Below are positions 1 to 5,043 of a DNA stretch of 21,314 bases, one piece after another; within the stretch, counting starts at the first letter, position 1, and every line of letters begins with the position of its first letter. The notes under the pieces were generated by a model. The model did not search any database and had not been told where the DNA came from. It saw nothing but the letters and a program-made list of their open reading frames with translations. A program made the position numbers and the translations under genes. Source of the DNA: a virus; the IMG/VR virus record IMGVR_UViG_3300020474_000149, positions 1-21,314 of that record; one strand, given 5' to 3'.

Positions 1-475
1 TTTGGTATTGACCCGAATCTCCTACGATTCGACTTGATACGATTGTTGCAGCTCTATTGACAATGAAATCAGCAATTGGTGTGGGGATGTCAACCCAATC
101 AAAGTGCCAAACAATATCACAATCAACTTTGTTGTCAAAGGTATATGTATGTTCAGCTTTATCGTAGAGCTTTCCATCTCTACGGATTACATCTTTGCCA
201 ATACTGGATGCATCGTTGGATAGATCAATCTGTAGGATGTTATTTGGGATAGTAATATTCTTATTTGTATCTGGAGTCATTTCATAATTGAACTCCTTAT
301 TGAATGTCCATCCCTCAGCCTGTACTTCCCGTGAGACTTCTAACAAAGTCTGATAGGCAATCGCAACGTCCGGGTTGGTTTGATCAAGGGTAGTCACAGG
401 CGCTTGACCACATGACTGCAGGATTTGGTTGACAGCAGGTAGCTCTTGCTGAGCATTAGTGGTAGGAAAAGCCAT
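1..475 (-). CDS. Tail tubular protein A (T7 gp11-like), N-terminal part
   Basis: Translation from the ATG at 475 stays open to the window edge, giving 158 residues without a stop. The N-terminus reads MAFPTTNAQQELPAVNQIL, then LQSCGQAPV, and the stretch AYQTLLEVSREVQAEGWTF follows. The 'vN..L...G..PV' start and the 'EVQ.eGW.F' helix are typical of the gp11-type adaptor that forms the ring between portal and tail nozzle in T7-like virions. The gene sits directly after the capsid gene and its terminator, the same position as T7 gene 11. T7 gp11 is 196 residues, so about 40 are probably missing here. No clear Shine-Dalgarno site precedes the ATG; the U-tract of the terminator lies only about seven bases upstream. 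Identity rests on motif memory plus position. Confidence 0.88.
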   Translation of the reverse strand, partial: MAFPTTNAQQELPAVNQILQSCGQAPVTTLDQTNPDVAIAYQTLLEVSREVQAEGWTFNKEFNYEMTPDTNKNITIPNNILQIDLSNDASSIGKDVIRRDGKLYDKAEHTYTFDNKVDCDIVWHFDWVDIPTPIADFIVNRAATIVSSRIVGDSGQYQ

Positions 476-481
476 ATAAAT

Positions 482-508
482 AAAAAAAAGGGACCCCGAA
501 GGATCCCC
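482..508 (-). terminator. Intrinsic terminator between capsid and tail tube genes
   Basis: On the minus strand the RNA would form an eight-pair stem, GGGGAUCC with GGGUCCCU (including G-U pairs), closed by a UUCG tetraloop on a C-G pair and followed by eight U. The stem is at 489-508 and the U-tract at 482-489. It starts 16 bases after the capsid stop codon and ends just before the next ATG. T7 has its T-phi terminator at this same place, between genes 10 and 11, so late transcripts are probably trimmed here in favour of capsid mRNA. Confidence 0.88.
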
Positions 509-524
509 ATAAAGTGTATAAAAA

Positions 525-1670
525 TCAGAATGTAGAAGGAGCAGAAGCACCTACATACAGCTCAACAGCTGCAGCAGGGTTCAGGTAGTCAGCACCCATA
601 GCCAGACGGCCAAGGATAACGTCACCCTGATAGATCACGGAAACGTCACCGTTGGTGACTTGGACTTGAGGACCGATTGCTTCTACGCAACCAGCAGCTT
701 CACGCTGGAAGATAAGACCAGCAGACACTGCACCGAATTCGGAAGCAGTACCGTAGTCATTGTTGATACCAGAAGTAGCACCGGAAGCATCTTCCAGGCT
801 AGGACCGATGAAGTCACCGGTATTGCCAGGAGAGGTTTGACCAGTAGTGCCGCCGTACTTAGTACCGTACTTACCCAAGAACGGAATGTTCATGGACTTG
901 TAGATCTTGATACCAGCGATCTCAATGATTCCGTTGCCACCTTGCAGTGCAGAACCTTGAGCATCACGGTTCACCAGGCCGTTGGAACCAACAGCTTGGA
1001 TCAGTTCGTAGTACTGACGGGGGTTGAGGACAGCCACACGGCCATCACCAGACACTCCCTTTTCGTCCATAGCAGCAGCTGCGTCATAGAAAGCAGCAAC
1101 CAATGCGGAAGAAGAGAATGCATCAGATTCGTTGGTAGAAGAACCAACACGGATCTGAGTACCGCCGGGCTCCACAAAGTTAGTTGCACTAACAGGGGAA
1201 GCAGCACGGGCTCCACGTGCAATAGCACGGAAGATCAGGCGGTCATATTTTTCAGCCAATGCATATCCGATCTTACGTGAGATCTCAGAACGCAGATCAT
1301 AATGAGAAAGAGTCTCATCAAGATCGTAGACAAATGCACTAGAGATCAGGAGATCGTCTACCGTAATTGTCTTCTCGGCCACGGGCGGTGCACCATCCGA
1401 GTTACCCAGAATAGGGTTACCGGGGGTGTGATATTCCGCCTGGGTACGTCCCGTATAGATGAACTGCAATGACTTGCCGTTCTTCAGGGTACGCTTCATA
1501 ACCATGTCGCGGGCGATAGCATTATGCTGGAAGCCTTTAAACATCTCACCACTGAACAGTTTGAGATATAGGGCTCGCCGTTGATCGGTTGTAGGTGTCT
1601 GGCCACCGGCCAGATTACTGGCACCAGGGATTACCTGTGGTGCCTTAGGAGAGGTTAGTTGTTGTGCCAT
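525..1670 (-). CDS. Major capsid protein (T7 gp10-like)
   Basis: This 381-residue protein is the expected size for the HK97-fold capsid subunit of T7-like cyanophages. Recognisable parts are the early stretch RRALYLKLFSGEMFKGF, then GKSLQFIYTGRTQAEYHTPG, the central EKYDRLIFRAIARGAR and the late part with FQREAAGCVEAIGPQVQV. It is preceded by portal and scaffold genes and followed by a terminator and gp11, the T7 order. The psbA/hli block lies between scaffold and capsid. The ATG at 1670 has no obvious Shine-Dalgarno site, although the leader holds two perfect palindromes. No programmed frameshift extension like T7 gp10B is evident, since the reading frame ends only 16 bases before the terminator stem. 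Confidence 0.95.
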   Translation of the reverse strand: MAQQLTSPKAPQVIPGASNLAGGQTPTTDQRRALYLKLFSGEMFKGFQHNAIARDMVMKRTLKNGKSLQFIYTGRTQAEYHTPGNPILGNSDGAPPVAEKTITVDDLLISSAFVYDLDETLSHYDLRSEISRKIGYALAEKYDRLIFRAIARGARAASPVSATNFVEPGGTQIRVGSSTNESDAFSSSALVAAFYDAAAAMDEKGVSGDGRVAVLNPRQYYELIQAVGSNGLVNRDAQGSALQGGNGIIEIAGIKIYKSMNIPFLGKYGTKYGGTTGQTSPGNTGDFIGPSLEDASGATSGINNDYGTASEFGAVSAGLIFQREAAGCVEAIGPQVQVTNGDVSVIYQGDVILGRLAMGADYLNPAAAVELYVGASAPSTF

Positions 1671-1695
1671 TTTAGAGAGTAATTATCATTCGACT

Positions 1696-1711
1696 CTCAA
1701 AGATCTTTGAG
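1696..1711 (-). repeat. 16-base perfect palindrome in the capsid leader
   Basis: CTCAAAGATCTTTGAG is a perfect palindrome, 26-41 bases upstream of the capsid ATG. In RNA it could only form a small AU-rich hairpin; as DNA it could bind a dimeric protein. On the plus strand it is followed by a T-rich run, so it could also stop antisense transcripts. No function is shown. Confidence 0.6.
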
Positions 1712-1742
1712 TTTTATTTAATTGTATTTGTGGTCTATCCCA

Positions 1743-1754
1743 CCGTCTAGACGG
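1743..1754 (-). repeat. 12-base perfect palindrome upstream of the capsid gene
   Basis: CCGTCTAGACGG is a perfect GC-rich palindrome about 75 bases upstream of the capsid start, followed on the minus strand by an A/T-rich stretch. This gene-free segment (1671-1790) is where a strong late promoter would be expected. I could not match it to a known phage RNA polymerase promoter, so it is only a candidate regulatory site. Confidence 0.5.
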
Positions 1755-1790
1755 CAGCTGAGGTGTCCGCGTACGGGCTCAGTGCCATAG

Positions 1791-1829
1791 AGCAGGAGGA
1801 GGAATCGAACCTCCTCTTCACCATCTGCT
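1791..1829 (-). promoter_or_regulatory. T-arm-like bulged hairpin 1
   Basis: The minus-strand RNA folds with outer arms AGCAG and CTGCU (five pairs), an eight-base bulge on the 5' side only, inner arms GAGGAGG and CCUCCUC (seven pairs) and a seven-base loop UUCGAUU. The two stems are contiguous on the 3' side, giving 12 stacked pairs, the length of a tRNA acceptor plus T-stem. GGUUCGAUUCC matches the tRNA T-arm consensus. It starts two bases after the stop of the 59-residue ORF. No anticodon or D arm and no CCA is present, so it is not a complete tRNA. It also lacks a U-tract and is not a classical terminator. Confidence 0.75.
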
Positions 1830-1831
1830 AT

Positions 1832-2011
1832 TTAAACGAGACGATTCTCTGGTTTCGTAGAAGCGTTGTAAGCGGTCTTTGCCGCTGCCTGAGGTGCAAC
1901 ACCCTTAGACTGAAGATACCCACTCATAAACTGCCCTGTAAAGTTCACAGGACTTTTGGCTGGTTGCAGTGGTTGCCGCTGAGCTTGTTGTTTATGACCG
2001 TTTTTATGCAT
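1832..2011 (-). CDS. Small basic protein of unknown function (59 aa)
   Basis: I do not recognise this ORF. It starts at an ATG at 2011, has no clear Shine-Dalgarno site, and is rich in Gln, Lys and Ala (start MHKNGHKQQAQRQP, later GYLQSKGVAPQAAAKTAY). The frame is open further upstream, but only ATG 2011 gives a conventional start. It fills the gap between hairpins 1 and 2, and its stop lies two bases before hairpin 1, as the stops of the other two small ORFs lie near their hairpins. A shorter overlapping ORF (34 residues from the ATG at 2048) is a less likely alternative. Its place between photosynthesis and capsid genes suggests late expression. Confidence 0.5.
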   Translation of the reverse strand: MHKNGHKQQAQRQPLQPAKSPVNFTGQFMSGYLQSKGVAPQAAAKTAYNASTKPENRLV

Positions 2012-2057
2012 TGAATTTTTATGTGTAGTAACAGCAATGGTTTGTTCATTGCCAATT

Positions 2058-2090
2058 GTGAGGAGGGGAATCGAACCCCTCTTGCATCAC
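2058..2090 (-). promoter_or_regulatory. T-arm-like bulged hairpin 2
   Basis: Outer arms GUGA and UCAC and inner arms GAGGGG and CCCCUC enclose the same seven-base loop UUCGAUU as hairpin 1. Five bases on the 5' side face one on the 3' side between the two stems. The sequence is related to hairpin 1 (shared TGGTGA upstream and TTCGATTCC at the loop), while paired bases differ in a compensating way. It begins four bases after the stop of the 20-residue ORF. There is no U-tract. Confidence 0.72.
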
Positions 2091-2094
2091 CAGA

Positions 2095-2157
2095 TCACTT
2101 AGTTGCAGTGTATGGAACACCGCGATAGACAAGACGTACGTGACGTTTTGCTTGCAT
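2095..2157 (-). CDS. DUF4278-like micro-protein (20 aa)
   Basis: The ORF encodes MQAKRHVRLVYRGVPYTATK. The 'L.YRGV.Y' core is the signature of the short DUF4278 family found in cyanobacteria and their phages, whose function is unknown. The start is well supported: a full AAGGAGG site lies five bases before the ATG. It follows a 13-residue ORF and is followed after four bases by hairpin 2. The peptide is strongly basic. It is far below the usual gene-calling size limit and would normally be missed. I infer that it is expressed with the psbA block. Confidence 0.72.
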   Translation of the reverse strand: MQAKRHVRLVYRGVPYTATK

Positions 2158-2162
2158 GGTTT

Positions 2163-2169
2163 CCTCCTT
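2163..2169 (-). promoter_or_regulatory. Strong ribosome binding site for the 20-aa ORF
   Basis: AAGGAGG with five bases to the ATG at 2157 is the strongest Shine-Dalgarno match noticed in the window, and it overlaps the stop codon of the preceding 13-residue ORF. Most genes here have weak sites, so this points to high translation of the micro-protein. Confidence 0.85.
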
Positions 2170-2209
2170 AGAAGAATGAGAGACCCCGTTCCATGTCATC
2201 CCATGTCAT
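2168..2209 (-). CDS. Possible 13-aa leader or micro-ORF
   Basis: The ATG overlaps the stop of the 54-residue ORF in an ATGA arrangement, and the ORF encodes MTWDDMERGLSFF before its stop, which overlaps the strong ribosome binding site of the next ORF. The tight coupling on both sides supports translation, either as a real micro-protein or as a way to carry ribosomes to the next start. It is too short to classify and could be chance. Confidence 0.4.
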   Translation of the reverse strand: MTWDDMERGLSFF

Positions 2210-2370
2210 GCGTCTATAGTTGACTCCAATACCATACGAGTAAATTGTGTCTCCAGGAATTTAATGTCTTCCTGTTCTTGTGGATGTCCACCGGGCCATT
2301 GTTTTCTGTAGAGCCTTAGTGCATCACGAATAATACGAGCACTATTATCGCATACTTGAATGTCAAACAT
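2206..2370 (-). CDS. Conserved-looking small cyanophage protein (54 aa)
   Basis: The 54-residue ORF starts MFDIQVCDNSARIIRDALRL and continues with KQWPGGHPQEQEDIKFLE, ending in VLESTIDA. It resembles short proteins found beside psbA in other cyanophages, as far as I recall, with no assigned function. It appears to be two helices around a Gly-rich turn. It begins 17 bases after the psbA stop codon, so it is likely co-transcribed with psbA, and it overlaps the next ORF by four bases. No strong Shine-Dalgarno site is visible. Confidence 0.62.
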   Translation of the reverse strand: MFDIQVCDNSARIIRDALRLYRKQWPGGHPQEQEDIKFLETQFTRMVLESTIDA

Positions 2371-2387
2371 AGATGAACGGACGAAGG

Positions 2388-3443
2388 TTAGCCGATGGAT
2401 GGTGCTTTAGAAGTAGCAAGATCCAAGGGGAAGTTATGGGCATTACGCTCATGCATGACTTCCATACCGAGACCAGCTCGATTCAGTACGTCTGCCCAAG
2501 TGTTGATAACATGCCCTTGGCGATCAGTGATGGATTGATTGAAGTTGAATCCATTGAGGTTGAACGCCATGGTGCTGACGCCGAGGGCGGTAAACCAGAT
2601 ACCCACGACTGGCCACGCAGCAAGGAAGAAGTGGAGACTGCGGCTGTTATTAAAAGAAGCATACTGAAAAATAAGACGACCAAAATATCCATGTGCAGCT
2701 ACGATGTTATACGTCTCTTCTTCCTGTCCAAATTTATACCCATTGTTAAGAGAAACCGTTTCGGTAGTCTCCCTAACCAAGGAACTGGTGACAAGACTGC
2801 CGTGCATAGCAGAGAACAAAGCCCCACCAAATACGCCGGCAACACCCAACATATGGAAAGGATGCATAAGGATATTATGTTCAGCCTGAAAGACGAGCAT
2901 GTAGTTGAACGTACCGGAAATGCCAAGAGGCATGCCGTCTGAAAAACTACCTTGCCCAAACGGGTAGACAAGGAAAACTGCGGTTGCAGCAGCAACTGGA
3001 GCCGAGTAGGCAACATATATCCAGGGCCTCATTCCCAATCGATAGCTGAGTTCCCACTCCCTACCCATGTAGCAGAAGACGCCAATGAGGAAGTGAAACA
3101 CGACGAGTTGGTAAGGGCCGCCGTTATAAAGCCATTCGTCCAGCGAACCGGCTTCCCACACTGGGTACATATGTAGCCCAATTGCGTTCGAGCTGGGTAC
3201 GACAGCTCCTGAGATAATGTTATTTCCGTACAGGAGAGATCCTGCAACTGGTTCGCGAATGCCATCGATGTCTACGGGTGGTGCGCCAATGAAGGCAATA
3301 ATGAAACAGGTAGTAGCAGCTAGCAGGGTTGGAATCATAAGGACACCAAACCAGCCAACATAAAGTCGGTTGTTTGTAGAAGTAACCCATGAGCAGAACT
3401 CATCCCAGTTACTTCGTTGTTGTCTATTTAGAACAGTTGTCAT
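2388..3443 (-). CDS. psbA: Photosystem II reaction centre protein D1
   Basis: This is a complete 351-residue D1 protein with no intron. It keeps the reaction-centre core, for example [18 protein letters not shown], the [15 protein letters not shown] region, the plastoquinone-binding loop with [19 protein letters not shown], and the C-terminal [14 protein letters not shown] that carries ligands of the manganese cluster. Numbering is one less than usual because of a one-residue N-terminal deletion. The residue equivalent to 130 is Glu (GREWEL), the form linked to high-light D1. The extension after the processing site is only eight residues. In infected cells phage D1 replaces the fast-turning-over host D1 in thylakoids, keeping light energy flowing for dNTP synthesis. 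Hli is encoded just upstream. No strong ribosome binding site is visible. Confidence 0.99.
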   Translation of the reverse strand: MTTVLNRQQRSNWDEFCSWVTSTNNRLYVGWFGVLMIPTLLAATTCFIIAFIGAPPVDIDGIREPVAGSLLYGNNIISGAVVPSSNAIGLHMYPVWEAGSLDEWLYNGGPYQLVVFHFLIGVFCYMGREWELSYRLGMRPWIYVAYSAPVAAATAVFLVYPFGQGSFSDGMPLGISGTFNYMLVFQAEHNILMHPFHMLGVAGVFGGALFSAMHGSLVTSSLVRETTETVSLNNGYKFGQEEETYNIVAAHGYFGRLIFQYASFNNSRSLHFFLAAWPVVGIWFTALGVSTMAFNLNGFNFNQSITDRQGHVINTWADVLNRAGLGMEVMHERNAHNFPLDLATSKAPSIG

Positions 3444-3510
3444 TGAAGGTAATAGTGCATGGTTATTTGTAATCAGTAAGTAAGACCAGTTTAAAGACTT
3501 GGCTGTCTAG

Positions 3511-3550
3511 AGCTAGGGGAGGAATTGCACCTCCCTTATTCTATTTAGCT
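3511..3550 (-). promoter_or_regulatory. Bulged hairpin 3, upstream of psbA
   Basis: Outer arms AGCUA and UAGCU and inner arms GGGAGG and CCUCCC enclose a seven-base loop UGCAAUU, with a ten-base bulge on the 5' side and one base on the 3' side. The layout matches hairpins 1 and 2, but the loop is not the canonical T-loop. The outer stem overlaps the stop codon of the 49-residue ORF. It separates the hli group from psbA and could define the 5' end of the psbA message. No U-tract follows. Confidence 0.7.
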
Positions 3551-3698
3551 ATTTTTTCTTAGCAGTCTTAGCTGCTTGTTTGAATTGTTTAGCAGTAGGA
3601 GCACCTTTGCTTCCAGCGCTTCGCATCTTTTCTCCACTACCAGACGCAATACGTTTGCGCTTAGCGTGGATGTTTGCATAGAGACCAGGTTTAGCCAT
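3549..3698 (-). CDS. Small basic cyanophage protein (49 aa), DUF6321-like
   Basis: The product starts MAKPGLYANIHAKRKRIASG, continues with GEKMRSAGSKGAPTA and ends in a Lys-rich tail (KTAKKK). Near-identical small basic proteins are common in cyanophages, and I associate them with the DUF6321 label from memory; function is unknown. The charge pattern suggests nucleic-acid or virion association, which is inference. It starts two bases after the stop of the 19-residue ORF and ends inside the outer stem of hairpin 3. It is part of the hli-side group. Confidence 0.75.
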   Translation of the reverse strand: MAKPGLYANIHAKRKRIASGSGEKMRSAGSKGAPTAKQFKQAAKTAKKK

Positions 3699-3700
3699 GA

Positions 3701-3760
3701 CTATTTCTTTTTAGGTGGACGACCTTTCTTTGTTCCGTATGTTCCTTTACCTTGTGGCAT
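3701..3760 (-). CDS. Very small basic protein (19 aa)
   Basis: The ORF encodes MPQGKGTYGTKKGRPPKKK. The pattern 'KGTYG.K.GRPPKK' recurs in many cyanophage genomes as a tiny unannotated or hypothetical gene, to my recollection. The start overlaps the hli stop by one base (TAATG), so translation is probably coupled to hli. The GRPPKK tail resembles an AT-hook-like, minor-groove-binding motif, but that similarity is short. It is missed by most gene callers because of its size. Confidence 0.65.
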   Translation of the reverse strand: MPQGKGTYGTKKGRPPKKK

Positions 3761-3930
3761 TACCAGACTCCAGGGATAATTTGTCCGCTCACAAAATAAC
3801 TGCCAAGAGCAGCAATGATGCCAAGCATAGCGAGCCTGCCATTAAGTCTTTCTGCACGTTCATTGTGAGTTTCAGTAATTTCTTGCATGTACATAGTGGG
3901 TTCGGTGGGCCAGATTTGAGTGTCGTTCAT
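3760..3930 (-). CDS. hli: High-light-inducible protein (Hli)
   Basis: The 56-residue product holds the chlorophyll-binding signature ERLNGRLAMLG within one predicted transmembrane helix (roughly residues 27-47), as in single-helix Hli/Scp proteins of the CAB superfamily. It is thought to bind chlorophyll and carotenoid and to protect photosystem II, matching the psbA gene downstream. The ATG at 3930 overlaps the stop of the beta-barrel-like gene as ATGA. A longer form from a GTG at 3942 is possible, but the ATG overlap is the better start. The protein is short, like other phage Hlis. Confidence 0.95.
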   Translation of the reverse strand: MNDTQIWPTEPTMYMQEITETHNERAERLNGRLAMLGIIAALGSYFVSGQIIPGVW

Positions 3931-4274
3931 CAGAACGTCCACTTGACACCTGCCTTGGTGCCATAAGAAGCTTCATCATCGCCAGTAATAAAAGACAGCT
4001 CGCCGTACAGGCTTACATCTTCCGACAGGGGAACTGCGCCACCAACTTTCCCAGACAATTCCAGCTCAGCATCGCCACCATCAGGCATCACTGCAGCAGG
4101 ACCGCCCTGGATATACCAGCCATCACCTTCATACCCCACGTGATTATCAATCACAGTTCCGCCGTACTCACTACCAGCAAAACCGCTGTTAGCCTCAACG
4201 TTTACATATGGGCCTGCGAGTACAGGGTTTGCAGCCAGCAATGCGGCAGGGAGGATTGCAAAAATTTTTTTCAT
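3930..4274 (-). CDS. Secreted small beta-barrel-like outer membrane protein
   Basis: The 114-residue product begins with a classical signal peptide: MKK, a hydrophobic core to about residue 18, then a likely Sec cleavage after VLA at 20. The mature part of about 94 residues shows some six alternating strands rich in Gly and aromatic residues, and it ends in GVKWTF. A terminal Phe after an alternating strand is the usual BAM-complex signal for outer membrane proteins. The mature chain is shorter than known eight-strand barrels such as OmpX, so it may oligomerise or be a reduced barrel. It is translationally coupled to hli. Its role (receptor masking, exclusion of other phages, or virion part) is unknown. 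Confidence 0.75.
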   Translation of the reverse strand: MKKIFAILPAALLAANPVLAGPYVNVEANSGFAGSEYGGTVIDNHVGYEGDGWYIQGGPAAVMPDGGDAELELSGKVGGAVPLSEDVSLYGELSFITGDDEASYGTKAGVKWTF

Positions 4275-4294
4275 TGTAATTGTGTATGTTTAAA

Positions 4295-5038
4295 TTAGAA
4301 ATTTACGTTTGATCTTTCAAGCTTGGCCATTACTTCTTGGCGGTAAGCAGGGTCACGGTCATACCTTGGGTCTTGCATTGCTGCAACAACCTCAGCTTGA
4401 CTCTTGTATCCCTTAAACGTATCGGTTGGAGCCTTACCTTGAACAAGCTTGCCCTCTACTCCAACCGCGTCACCATATTTATATGACAACGCTTGGATCG
4501 CATAGTATGCAGCGTTGACATCACCTGAATCAATTACTGCATCAAACCTATTGATCTCAGCTTCATCCAGATTTTCTGTTGCCCACTGCATCAACTGCGT
4601 GTACTGAGACTCACCACCAACTAGACCTTTTAGTGACTCAGCATCTGCTTCACTAATTTCTGCATTGACTACAGTGTTGCGGTATTCAAGATACATCTTG
4701 GCAAGTTCAGCAGGATTTGTTTTCGACAACTCTTGGAGTGTCTCTTCATTAAATCCTTTGTCTTGAGATTCATCCCAAAGACGACCCAACAATGAACTTA
4801 CTTCTTCCTCAACTTCAGGTGTCTCTTCACTAGCTTGAGGTTCTTCACTACCTTCTCCTAGTTTCTTCTGTAGTTCTAGATATGCAGCTTCTAGTTCTTG
4901 TGCGTCTTTATATTTTCCAGCAAGCATTGTGTCTTGCTCTTTGGCCATCTCTTCGCCAATTTGCAGAGACTCCTGCTCATCAGTATTTAGCTCCCCTTGA
5001 GTATTTTCATCAGGGAGCATTGACATTACTTCTGCCAT
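4295..5038 (-). CDS. Scaffolding (capsid assembly) protein, T7 gp9-like
   Basis: The 247-residue protein is strongly acidic at the N-terminus (many Glu/Asp, stretches such as EETPEVEEEVSSL) and becomes more basic at the end (MAKLERSNVNF). That polarity, the helical make-up, the KYKDAQELEAAYLELQKKLG motif and the position straight after the portal gene fit T7-type scaffolds, which guide prohead assembly and then leave. The start ATG at 5038 lies five bases after the portal stop. In T7 the capsid gene follows directly, whereas here about 2.6 kb of inserted genes intervene. Confidence 0.9.
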   Translation of the reverse strand: MAEVMSMLPDENTQGELNTDEQESLQIGEEMAKEQDTMLAGKYKDAQELEAAYLELQKKLGEGSEEPQASEETPEVEEEVSSLLGRLWDESQDKGFNEETLQELSKTNPAELAKMYLEYRNTVVNAEISEADAESLKGLVGGESQYTQLMQWATENLDEAEINRFDAVIDSGDVNAAYYAIQALSYKYGDAVGVEGKLVQGKAPTDTFKGYKSQAEVVAAMQDPRYDRDPAYRQEVMAKLERSNVNF

Positions 5039-5043
5039 TTATG

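Noticed and set aside
660-1280. 206-codon plus-strand ORF opposite the capsid gene
   Set aside because: It is antisense to the clearly conserved capsid frame and its translation looks like a reverse-strand shadow; no ribosome binding site or family match.
1671-1790. Syn5-type or T7-type phage promoter in the capsid leader
   Set aside because: No match to the T7 consensus or to the Syn5 promoter as I recall it was found; assigning a promoter would be a guess.
1791-2090. Two complete tRNA genes on the minus strand
   Set aside because: Only T-arm-like parts are present. No D arm, anticodon arm, matching seven-pair acceptor at tRNA distance or CCA end could be found upstream of either T-arm-like loop.
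2373-2942. 189-codon plus-strand ORF opposite psbA
   Set aside because: Antisense shadow of the highly conserved D1 gene; all supported genes in the window are on the minus strand.
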